A stretch of 13,457 nucleotides of DNA from Flavobacteriales bacterium UBA3364. GTDB lineage: Bacteria; Bacteroidota; Bacteroidia; Flavobacteriales_F; PHOS-HE28. The position numbers were made by a program, and so were the translations under genes. The stretch is from the NCBI GenBank assembly GCA_002360495.1, contig DEQO01000002.1, forward strand, positions 1 to 13,457, given 5' to 3'. This document shows, in pieces, positions 6,862 through 12,975 of this stretch (the first letter of the stretch is position 1; each line of letters begins with the position of its first letter). Below the pieces are notes generated by a model. The model saw nothing but the letters and a program-made list of their open reading frames with translations, searched no databases and was not told the origin of the DNA.

Positions 6862-7470
6862 ATGCTACGCCGAACCGCCATTCAGCTATCCCTTGCCGCG
6901 GTCTTCACAGCATCCTCTCTTGCCGCGCAGGAAAACCGGCCACTCGCGAAGATCACCGGGGCCGATACGATCCGGTATTCCTACGAGTACCTACAAGAAC
7001 TCTGGTCCAGTGGCATCGCATCGAGCATTGCGCTGGTCGACAGTATGATGGTGGTCGATGGCTTGACCGTCTTCTTCCCCACTGACCTCGAAACGGATCG
7101 ATGGTATGCGTTCAGCGCCAGCACCGCGAAGGGCCTGGTCGAGCTCCGGGTCAAGCGCCTTAACTACACCAACATCCGGTATGAGCTCTGGATCAGCAAT
7201 GGAGAAAAGAGAAAGGAAGATGAGGGCGTGGTCATCGGAGGGCCGGGGATCATTGGTTCTGAGAACGATCAGGACGACCGCAGCCTCGTCCAATACTTCT
7301 GCACCGAATACACGGCATGTAGCCTGCACTGCTGTCGCAGTATCCGCATAGGCCGGAACGACACGGACGAACTTGTCGCCAAGTTCAAGAGGCATTGTGA
7401 CCTGCCCGGAATGGACATCGGGCTTGACGACATGCCGACGCTGAGGCTGCCAGAAGGAACTAAGCGATGA
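6862..7470 (+). CDS. small secreted protein with a Cys cluster, function unknown
   Basis: The product has 202 residues. A signal peptide covers about residues 1-23 (basic MLRRT, hydrophobic core, end at SLAAQ). The mature part looks beta-rich (VDGLTVFFP, WYAFSA, LVELRVKRL, YELWIS). A Cys cluster follows at residues 147, 153, 157 and 158, with another at 179; it could form disulfides in the periplasm or bind a metal. There is no T9SS sorting tail and no lipobox. I do not recognise the family. It is the first of three small exported proteins on the plus strand, but the 165-bp gap to the next gene suggests a separate transcript. Confidence 0.65.
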   Translation: MLRRTAIQLSLAAVFTASSLAAQENRPLAKITGADTIRYSYEYLQELWSSGIASSIALVDSMMVVDGLTVFFPTDLETDRWYAFSASTAKGLVELRVKRLNYTNIRYELWISNGEKRKEDEGVVIGGPGIIGSENDQDDRSLVQYFCTEYTACSLHCCRSIRIGRNDTDELVAKFKRHCDLPGMDIGLDDMPTLRLPEGTKR

Positions 7471-7491
7471 TCATTGGGTAGTGGGGCTCGA

Positions 7492-7506
7492 GAGCGTGTT
7501 ACGCTC
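7492..7506. repeat. short perfect hairpin after the 202-residue protein gene
   Basis: GAGCGT at 7492-7497 and ACGCTC at 7501-7506 pair exactly around a 3-base loop, 22 bases after the stop codon. No T-run follows. Confidence 0.3.
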
Positions 7507-7555
7507 ACGGCACCGAGCAGCAGAGGCGACGGCTCAAGAGCAGCGGATAGACCCG

Positions 7556-7590
7556 GCGGAGGTTTGTGGGGACACCGTGCAGGGGGCTAG
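7556..7590 (+). repeat. interspersed repeat, GCGGAGGTTTG type, copy 1
   Basis: GCGGAGGTTTG, GGACACC, TGC.GGGG and CTA appear in the same order as at 8661-8694, with a few substitutions and one extra base. It lies 45 bases upstream of the gene at 7636. The segment also reads TTTG, 21 bases, TAGGTTCG (7588-7595), so it could supply a promoter, though this is speculative. Confidence 0.5.
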
Positions 7591-7635
7591 GTTCGAACCG
7601 AGGGGAGGGGTTCGTGTACCGGTCCGAACAGCGCC

Positions 7636-8049
7636 ATGCGATCGTTCTTCATCATGACATCCGTTCTGCTCTGTGTCCCTGGCATCTCCGCGCAGCCGGG
7701 TGCATTCGCGGACGTTCGTGTCAGCTACGTCTCGGTCTCACCGAACGAGCCGACCACATCCGATACGATCACGGTCAGCTACCGCTTTGTGGCGCCCTCG
7801 GCTTGCGCTTACACCCGCGACTGGAAGGTGGTACGCCACGACAGGGAACGGCAACTGCAGGTGCGGATCACCAAGCCGCCGCGCTCCATTTGCACCGCCG
7901 ACAAGGAAGCGCCGCGCACCAACACCCTGCGCATACCGCCGCTGCCTGCTGGCGAATACCAATTGATCATGGAAGGCAATTCCCGTGTGGAAGGAAGGCA
8001 GTTCCGCTATGACGGTGTGCCGGTGTTCTTTACCGTGCGCAGGCCGTAG
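7636..8049 (+). CDS. small secreted beta-rich protein, function unknown
   Basis: The product has 137 residues. A signal peptide covers about residues 1-20 (MRSFFIMTSVLLCVPGISAQ). The mature protein alternates short strands (DTITVSYRFV, WKVVRHD, RQLQVRIT, GEYQLIMEG, VFFTVRR), with Cys57 and Cys86 placed for one disulfide. It resembles a single immunoglobulin-like domain, but I cannot name a family. There is no lipobox and no T9SS tail, so it is probably periplasmic. Its stop lies 11 bases before the next start, so the two are very likely cotranscribed. Confidence 0.65.
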   Translation: MRSFFIMTSVLLCVPGISAQPGAFADVRVSYVSVSPNEPTTSDTITVSYRFVAPSACAYTRDWKVVRHDRERQLQVRITKPPRSICTADKEAPRTNTLRIPPLPAGEYQLIMEGNSRVEGRQFRYDGVPVFFTVRRP

Positions 8050-8060
8050 CACCCCCTATC

Positions 8061-8576
8061 ATGAACGCCTTGTCACGCGGAACAGTGAACGGGATCGGAG
8101 CGGCACTCGTTCTCGCGATCTCGTCGTGTTCAGTGGAACGCTTGGTCCACAAGGACGCGAATGCCTCTGTACGTCTGGCACGCGACATCCGGAACTCGGG
8201 ACACTTGGTCCTGTACGTGCACGACCGTGGGGATGCAACAGCATCGCAATGCCGTGCGCGGCGCTGGGTGGACCGCGAGAGCTACAGGACGGTCGGTCCA
8301 GTTGCCATGAATGCCAGGGACCGGGCGGCGATCTGGGATGCACCACTCCTGTACGCGTGCGATGCAGTGACCGACTCGCCGGCTGATCCGCCACGTTCGA
8401 TCCGAAGCGTGTTGGAACCACATTGCCGCTATACCCTGCTGCTGCAACGTCCGTTCGCTTCCTTCGATCGGGTCCAGACGCTGGCATTCCGAACGGACGC
8501 GAATGGGAAGATCGTTGACGTGTCCGAGCGTGTGGAAAAGCGCTATCGGGGCATGCCGGACAGACTGTTGGAATGA
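8061..8576 (+). CDS. predicted lipoprotein, function unknown
   Basis: The product has 171 residues. Residues 1-23 form a lipoprotein signal: a basic start, hydrophobic GIGAALVLAI, then the lipobox ISSC with Cys23 as the lipidation site. The mature part is rich in Arg and Asp and carries Cys64, Cys100 and Cys122. I do not recognise the family. It starts 11 bases after the preceding secreted protein, so the two probably act in the same envelope process. A long frame on the opposite strand covers the same bases but lacks any recognisable motif, whereas the plus frame has a clear lipoprotein signal. Confidence 0.65.
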   Translation: MNALSRGTVNGIGAALVLAISSCSVERLVHKDANASVRLARDIRNSGHLVLYVHDRGDATASQCRARRWVDRESYRTVGPVAMNARDRAAIWDAPLLYACDAVTDSPADPPRSIRSVLEPHCRYTLLLQRPFASFDRVQTLAFRTDANGKIVDVSERVEKRYRGMPDRLLE

Positions 8577-8628
8577 GCTTTTGAACACCACCTTGGCGTC
8601 TCCAAGCCGCAGGGTCGTCGCCATCGCT

Positions 8629-8642
8629 TCGCAAAAGCCTCG
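8629..8642 (-). repeat. interspersed repeat core (CGAGGCTTTTGCGA), copy R1, minus orientation
   Basis: The 14-bp core is identical to the one at 12943-12956 and matches 10898-10910 except for one T. Here it is inverted relative to those two copies. It lies in the convergent gap between the lipoprotein gene and the restriction endonuclease gene. Homology beyond the core is weak. Confidence 0.55.
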
Positions 8643-8660
8643 CGGGCGCGACAGACCACT

Positions 8661-8694
8661 GCGGAGGTTTGGAAGGACACCCTGCGGGGGTCTA
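8661..8694 (+). repeat. interspersed repeat, GCGGAGGTTTG type, copy 2
   Basis: This matches 7556-7590 in the blocks GCGGAGGTTTG, GGACACC, TGC.GGGG and CTA. It is followed directly by a complementary C-run that forms the hairpin at 8686-8701. Confidence 0.5.
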
Positions 8695-8701
8695 AACCCC
8701 C
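8686..8701. terminator. GC hairpin between convergent genes, possible bidirectional terminator
   Basis: GGGGGT (8686-8691) and ACCCCC (8696-8701) form a 6-bp stem with a CTAA loop. It lies between the 3' ends of the lipoprotein gene (plus) and the endonuclease gene (minus). The position fits a shared terminator, but no real T-run follows on either strand. Confidence 0.4.
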
Positions 8702-8714
8702 TCCTTACAATAGC

Positions 8715-9449
8715 CTAATTGGCCGCCAACCTTGTCCCATTCGCATACTGCTGCTTGGACTTGTACAGCACCATGTGGCTCTTGAACAGCATGAACTGGT
8801 ACTCCTCGCCCAACTGCTTGGCGATCGCTAACGCCAAACCCATGGCCGTTCGGGGAACGCCCTTCAGCTTGAGCTTCATGCTCAGGTCAATGGCAGGCAG
8901 CTCGTAGCGCATGACATAAGGAAGCTGGTCTTTCATCTTGGTCAGTACCTCACCGATGGTCATTGTATCACCAACGCCTGCGATGGGCCAATCGGTGTTG
9001 ATCGGATACAACACATCGAACTTGTTCGGCTGGTATCCGTCACGGTTCCTGCCAGGATCCTTTGGGCCGAATCCCGACTTGTTCCATTCGCACTCGCCGC
9101 GCTCCTTGAAATGGCGGATAAGCAGGTCTTCGTTGGCGCTGGTGCTCCAGTTCTCATCGAGCAGCAAGGCCTTGTAGCGCACCTCCTTCTCAGCCAGAAT
9201 GATCCGCCCCCTGATCTTCTCCAAGTGCTGCTGCAGCCGGTCCAATAGATCATCGGCCTTGCCCGCATAGACCGCCACACCATCCAGATACAGCACATAC
9301 ACACCAGCCTCCATCTCGTGCTGTCGTTGGAAAGCGGCCAGCCGATCGAGGTCGGCACGGGTCAGCGGGGTGGCCTCCAATTTCTCCAGCTTCTCAATGA
9401 GCTGGGTGGTCACGGCGATCGGAAGGCGGAACTTGAACAGGTCGAACAT
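8715..9449 (-). CDS. Eco29kI-like type II restriction endonuclease (GIY-YIG)
   Basis: The product has 244 residues. The GIY-YIG nuclease core spans about 45-160: GVYVLY at 49-54 (GIY position), VYAGKA at 60-65 (YIG position), Arg71 and His75 with the four-residue spacing seen in Eco29kI, Glu107 in SANEDLLIRHF as the metal-binding acid, and Asn123 in CEWNKSGFG. The GFGPKDPGRNR loop that follows is close to the corresponding Eco29kI loop. Eco29kI cuts CCGCGG, so that site is the first guess here. The C-terminal part (about 165-244) is unassigned. The gene lies 69 bp downstream of the cognate methyltransferase on the same strand, so the methyltransferase would be transcribed first. Two hairpins precede the start and may restrain expression. 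No catalytic residue is missing, so it appears intact. Confidence 0.85.
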   Translation of the reverse strand: MFDLFKFRLPIAVTTQLIEKLEKLEATPLTRADLDRLAAFQRQHEMEAGVYVLYLDGVAVYAGKADDLLDRLQQHLEKIRGRIILAEKEVRYKALLLDENWSTSANEDLLIRHFKERGECEWNKSGFGPKDPGRNRDGYQPNKFDVLYPINTDWPIAGVGDTMTIGEVLTKMKDQLPYVMRYELPAIDLSMKLKLKGVPRTAMGLALAIAKQLGEEYQFMLFKSHMVLYKSKQQYANGTRLAAN

Positions 9450-9456
9450 GACATGG

Positions 9457-9492
9457 CCAGCCGGAATGAGAGCTGGTCAGCACAAAGCTGAC
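9457..9492 (-). promoter_or_regulatory. two adjacent hairpins upstream of the endonuclease start
   Basis: On the minus strand, GTCAGC/GCTGAC (9476-9492, 5-base loop) is followed at once by CCAGC/GCTGG (9457-9476, 10-base loop); the two share one base. The second hairpin ends 7 bases before the ATG and would cover the ribosome binding region. This could act as an attenuator or translational brake on the endonuclease relative to the methyltransferase. The function is inferred. Confidence 0.45.
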
Positions 9493-9518
9493 AAGAACTT
9501 TCCGAACGCGGACACGGC

Positions 9519-10709
9519 CTAAGCGCGGACAGCTTCCAACCGACGCTGGTGCAACGGCACCAACTGCTGTGCGACCGAAGCGCCTACGATCCGAGCCAAC
9601 TCCACCGGCACCGCATTACCAAGCTGGCGCATGGTTTCCGTCCAAGATCCATGGAACACGTAGTTATCGGGGAAAGTCTGTAGCCGCGCCGACTCACGTA
9701 CGGAGAAGTAGCGGTAGGAATTGTCCGCATAGGCGATCATGTTCTCGCCGCCGGGCACGCCATGGTCGCCCGCCTTCAGGGTCTTAGCGGGCAGGTCCAG
9801 CGGGCTGCCGGTGTGACCGGGATAGGGTTTCGCGCCATCCTGGAACACATGGTTCAACACCTTGCGTGCATTGCGGCTCCGAGGGTCGGGTAGATTGCTG
9901 ATCGCATCGCGTACCGTGCGCCACGGCCGCAACTCAGCCTCCGCAGACTTCAGCAAGGAAGCCAAGCGCGGGGTCAGTCTTGCGCGTTGCGACTCCACAT
10001 CCTGCTTCGTCACTTGGTGACGCTCCCAGTAGCTGCCAGTACCGAATTGCGCCTTGGCCAAAGCGGCCAATGAATGCGTGGGCTGCGGGAAGCTCCATTG
10101 GATGCCGAGGTCTGCGCGGAAGCCAACGAAGAAGACCCGCTCACGCACTTGAGGAATGCCGTAGTCGGCGGCATTGAGCAGTTGCGTCACCACGTTGTAG
10201 CGCAAGCCGGTCTGGCGTCCTGCCGTCTTGCGCTTCTCCAACCGTGCCAGGTGCTCTTGCCATTCCTCGTTGGGCCGCTTGGTCAGCTCCGGGTAGGTGA
10301 GCTGCAGGCAGATGTATTGAAAGTAGTTCGCGAAGGACTCTCGCGTAAGGCCCTTCACGTTCTCGAAGATGAAGGCCATGGGCTCCAAGGCGCGTACTGC
10401 GCTCACCGCCGTGGGGAACATGTCCCGCGAATCCTCATAGGCCTTGTGCTTGCCACCCAAGGAGAACGGCTGGCACGGAGGGCCACCGGAAACCAGCTCC
10501 ACCTCCCCAACGGAGTGGAAGTCGAACTCGCGCGCATCGCACTGCACCACCTTCCAACCTTGCACCAGCGGAAAGCCAAGCGCCTTGTTGTTGCGGATGG
10601 TATCGCACGACCACTTGTCCCATTCAACAACGGCCGATGCGTGAAAACCAGCTTGGTGCAGTCCAAGACCAAGGCCGCCACCGCCAGCGAAAAGTTCAAG
10701 TGAGCGCAT
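9519..10709 (-). CDS. DNA (cytosine-5)-methyltransferase of the restriction-modification module
   Basis: The product has 396 residues from ATG 10709. The m5C methyltransferase motifs appear in order: motif I SLELFAGGGGLGLGLHQAGF for SAM binding, motif IV GGPPCQPFS with the catalytic Cys, motif VI ENVKGL, motif VIII QVRERVFFVGFR, a variable target-recognition region at about 215-320, and motifs IX-X ending in RQLGNAVPVELA. It methylates a cytosine within the target of the neighbouring endonuclease and so protects host DNA. The ATG is preferred over the GTG two codons upstream because AGAGGTGG then forms a ribosome binding site directly before it. The gene precedes the endonuclease on the same strand. 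No controller (C) protein gene was found nearby. Confidence 0.93.
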   Translation of the reverse strand: MRSLELFAGGGGLGLGLHQAGFHASAVVEWDKWSCDTIRNNKALGFPLVQGWKVVQCDAREFDFHSVGEVELVSGGPPCQPFSLGGKHKAYEDSRDMFPTAVSAVRALEPMAFIFENVKGLTRESFANYFQYICLQLTYPELTKRPNEEWQEHLARLEKRKTAGRQTGLRYNVVTQLLNAADYGIPQVRERVFFVGFRADLGIQWSFPQPTHSLAALAKAQFGTGSYWERHQVTKQDVESQRARLTPRLASLLKSAEAELRPWRTVRDAISNLPDPRSRNARKVLNHVFQDGAKPYPGHTGSPLDLPAKTLKAGDHGVPGGENMIAYADNSYRYFSVRESARLQTFPDNYVFHGSWTETMRQLGNAVPVELARIVGASVAQQLVPLHQRRLEAVRA

Positions 10710-10785
10710 GTCCACCTCTGGTTAGTTCGACGAAATCCACGTCAACTCGCGGACGCTCAACATACGATCGACCAAGCGTCATTGG

Positions 10786-10815
10786 AGAAACTAAGGGCCG
10801 ATTCTTTATGAACAA
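10786..10815 (-). promoter_or_regulatory. possible promoter for the restriction-modification module
   Basis: On the minus strand TTG (10813-10815) is followed after 19 bases by TAGTTTCT (10786-10793), matching the -33 and approximating the -7 Bacteroidota boxes at good spacing. It would give a leader of about 70 bases before the methyltransferase. Confidence 0.35.
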
Positions 10816-10870
10816 GTCACAGTCATTCGCGTGAGGGACATGAGCGGAAAGCCCGCAGCGAGGAACGAGC

Positions 10871-10922
10871 GAGGACTTGAAGCGGTTGGCCCGACCCCGA
10901 GGCTTTGCGAGGGGGCACGCCC
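10871..10922 (+). repeat. interspersed repeat copy R2, next to the truncated carB tail
   Basis: This shares GAGGACTTG, CGACCCCGAGGCTTTGCGA and GGGGGCACGCCC with copy R3 at 12916-12969, in the same order and orientation. It begins 7 bases beyond the stop of the carB remnant. The methyltransferase gene lies between this copy and the inverted core R1. Confidence 0.7.
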
Positions 10923-10929
10923 AAAGCAC

Positions 10930-11207
10930 TCATCGACTGAGATACATGCTGCGCTCCCCATAAACCTGCCTAAAGAACGGATCCTTCAGGTCCTTGATGA
11001 AGTAGATGGCCTCCCCCGTGCTCTTCATCTCGGGCCCCAGGCTCTTGTCCACGTTCGGGAACTTGTCAAAGCTGAAGACGGGTACCTTGATCGCGTAGCC
11101 ATCCAGTCGCGGCTTGAACTGGAAGTCCTTCAGCTTAGCGCCGAGCATCACCTTGGTGGCCCAGTTCATTGGCCTCGCCGTAGGCCTTGGCGAGAGGGCA
11201 CGCACCG
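10930..11207 (-). pseudogene. carB: truncated 3' end of a second, divergent carB
   Basis: The frame ending at TGA 10930-10932 encodes the last 78 residues of carbamoyl-phosphate synthase large subunit, from NWATKVMLG to ERSMYLSR. It equals the tail of the carB at 12976 at 77 of 78 residues (Ala instead of His in VMLGHKL). At DNA level the two differ at 46 of 237 aligned positions, including the stop codons. Of the 32 sense codons that differ, 31 are synonymous. Upstream of the Asn codon the homology continues to about 11207 (IAKAYGE is still recognisable) but with two 2-base deletions that shift the frame. The T9SS gene stop lies 8 bases further on. Without the ATP-grasp core it cannot function as CarB. 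It is best read as a leftover of an exchange with, or insertion into, a carB from a related genome. Confidence 0.85.
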
Positions 11208-11215
11208 CTACGCAG

Positions 11216-12784
11216 CTACTCTACACCGAGTACCAACCGGCCAACGGTCCTTTGGCCGCCTTGCGTTGCGGCCACGGTGTACACACCAGGAGCATGACCA
11301 GTAAGGTCCAATGACAAGCCGCTGGATGCATTGAACGAACGAGTGATCACGCACCGGCCCATGGCATCCAGAACGGTGACGAACGTGTTGCCGACGCCGG
11401 AGCCCGTGGATAGGCTAACCAAGCCGCTGGTCGGGTTCGGGTACATAGTGAGATCCTTGACGTGCGCCTTGTCGTTCGTGCCCACGGAGAAGCAAATCGT
11501 GCTAGTCGTGCCACCGCCATGCGAGGTAAATGCTGGTTCGGCTTCTTGATCGGCGGTTGTAATTAGAGGCGTTACCGGATTGACTTCCGGCACATAGAAT
11601 GGATAGTCCGTCACGTTGACCTCCGCGCTTCCACAATCCGTCTGACCCTCGCTATCCGCTTTGAGAAGGAACGGATAGAACTGCGTCTGATCATTGGATA
11701 CACCGCACATGACAAATCCGCCATCTGGTGTGCTTCTCACGCCGGTACCAAATTGCGGTAGGTCGAGAGGCGTGGTCCTCGCCCAAAGAACCTCCCCCAT
11801 CTCATCCAAGCGAATGAGTAGCGGGTCGAGAGTGTCTTGGGGAGAAGTGTAAGTGATGATATATCCCGCTCCGCTCACTTTATCGATCTGCGTCTTGTTG
11901 ACGTAGGAAACTTGGCCAGTGATATAGTAGGTGCGGGTCCAAAGTGTATCTCCCAACGCATCCGTTCGGACCAAAAGCAGGCTAAAGGCCGTGTTCCCAA
12001 ACCACGCAAACCCTCCATCGTCAGTACCGACAACACTGGTTCCTACATCGCCTGATGTATTCCCAATTGCTCTGCTCCATTCCACCAGCCCACTTCCGTC
12101 TGTCTTAGTGATCCACATGTCCCCTTGACCTACGTCGTATGAAATTGTTCCACCACACAGAACCAATCCTCCGTCAGAGGTTGGCAAGATGTCGTTGAGC
12201 GCGTCCCCGTTCTGTGCCCCTCCATAGATCTTTGACCATAACTTCTCGCCGTTGGAATCTGTACGGACCACATATGCCCCAATATTTCCGTTCGTTCGGT
12301 AAGCATAGCCCGCAGCTACTAAGTCACCATTCGCCATTTCACGAATGCGCAGAAGGCGATCGTTTGCGAAATAATCCCCTCGATAGAGGTGCGTCCATAA
12401 CCAATTGCCAGAGCCGTCGATCTTCATGATCATACCGTCCTGCCAAAAGTTTGGGCCGATTGTAAGTCCAGCGATCGCAAAGCCACCGTCCGAGGTCTCG
12501 GTTATGTCGAAGCCTGCATCCAGTCGGTCTTGAACACCGTAGGTACGAGTCCATAGCGTATCACCATTCGCATCAGTCCTGACTACAAGTACATCGGACG
12601 GTGTATCGTACTGCCAGCTTCCGGCTGTATAGGTGCTCCCGACCATCGCGAAACCACCATCTCCGGTCGGCACGACCTTCTCGAGATAGTCGTAGGTGCT
12701 CGCATCATAGGTCTTGAAGAAGGTGACCTGCGCATTCGCCTTCGCAGAGGCGATCAGACACAGCATGAGTACGAGTCTCCACAT
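11216..12784 (-). CDS. secreted beta-propeller-like protein with a T9SS type A sorting domain
   Basis: The product has 522 residues. A signal peptide covers about residues 1-19 (MWRLVLMLCLIASAKANAQ). Residues 20-380 hold repeats of about 50 residues, each with a T.DGGF segment and a strand pair of the type LVVRTDANGDTLWTRTYG, which points to a beta-propeller or delta-60-like fold. A linker follows, and from about residue 447 a type A sorting domain with MYPNPTSG, the DAMGRCV turn and PGVYTVAA. It should be exported by Sec and the type IX system to the surface; its ligand is unknown. The open frame extends 60 codons further upstream into repeat R3, but the signal peptide fixes the start at 12784. 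The gene lies between the intact and the truncated carB tails. Confidence 0.88.
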   Translation of the reverse strand: MWRLVLMLCLIASAKANAQVTFFKTYDASTYDYLEKVVPTGDGGFAMVGSTYTAGSWQYDTPSDVLVVRTDANGDTLWTRTYGVQDRLDAGFDITETSDGGFAIAGLTIGPNFWQDGMIMKIDGSGNWLWTHLYRGDYFANDRLLRIREMANGDLVAAGYAYRTNGNIGAYVVRTDSNGEKLWSKIYGGAQNGDALNDILPTSDGGLVLCGGTISYDVGQGDMWITKTDGSGLVEWSRAIGNTSGDVGTSVVGTDDGGFAWFGNTAFSLLLVRTDALGDTLWTRTYYITGQVSYVNKTQIDKVSGAGYIITYTSPQDTLDPLLIRLDEMGEVLWARTTPLDLPQFGTGVRSTPDGGFVMCGVSNDQTQFYPFLLKADSEGQTDCGSAEVNVTDYPFYVPEVNPVTPLITTADQEAEPAFTSHGGGTTSTICFSVGTNDKAHVKDLTMYPNPTSGLVSLSTGSGVGNTFVTVLDAMGRCVITRSFNASSGLSLDLTGHAPGVYTVAATQGGQRTVGRLVLGVE

Positions 12785-12802
12785 GGCGCCTATGGTTTGG
12801 TG

Positions 12803-12810
12803 CGAAGATA
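12803..12810 (-). promoter_or_regulatory. possible -7 box (TATCTTCG) for the beta-propeller gene
   Basis: On the minus strand TATCTTCG differs from TAnnTTTG at one base and lies 18 bases before the ATG. No TTG was found at the -33 distance. Confidence 0.35.
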
Positions 12811-12883
12811 GGCGTTCCATCCAATCCCGCTGCGCACTGCGGCTGTACTCTGCAGCGTGAGCGATTGAACGGGAAAGCCCGGA

Positions 12884-12915
12884 AGCCGATTCCCGGCTCA
12901 AGGCCGGGACCGGCT
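12884..12915. terminator. large hairpin downstream of carB, possible terminator
   Basis: AGCCG and TCCCGGC on the left pair with GCCGGGA and CGGCT on the right around a TCAAG loop. Together these make 12 bp interrupted by a small bulge. It lies 61 bases beyond the carB stop and upstream of the beta-propeller gene on the same strand. There is no T-run, so an alternative is a structured interspersed repeat. Confidence 0.4.
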
Positions 12916-12969
12916 GAGGACTTGGACGGGAAAGCGCGACCCCGAGGCTTTTGCGAGGGGGCACGCCCC
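12916..12969 (+). repeat. interspersed repeat copy R3, next to the intact carB
   Basis: This holds GAGGACTTG, GCGACCCCGAGGCTTTTGCG and GGGGGCACGCCCC and begins 6 bases beyond the carB stop. It is the direct counterpart of R2, which sits in the same place beside the carB remnant. The core also occurs inverted at 8629-8642. Confidence 0.7.
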
Positions 12970-12975
12970 AATCAC

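Noticed and set aside
7588..7600. tRNA T-arm-like GGTTCGAACC
   Set aside because: The bases around it do not form a 5-bp T-stem with a proper 7-base loop, and no acceptor or anticodon stem fits upstream. It belongs to the interspersed repeat region.
8059..8634. Long minus frames (164 and 191 codons) opposite the lipoprotein gene
   Set aside because: Their products are rich in Pro, Arg and Ser without any domain, whereas the plus frame has a lipobox and sits 11 bases after the previous gene.
10074..10703. 209-codon plus frame
   Set aside because: It is antisense to the methyltransferase, whose conserved motifs are all present on the minus strand.
10696..10929. 77-codon minus frame upstream of the methyltransferase
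   Set aside because: Its first part is a translation of repeat R2, it overlaps the methyltransferase start, and it shows no motif.
12785..12964. N-terminal extension of the beta-propeller protein by 60 codons
   Set aside because: It would read through repeat R3 and bury the signal peptide that starts at 12784.
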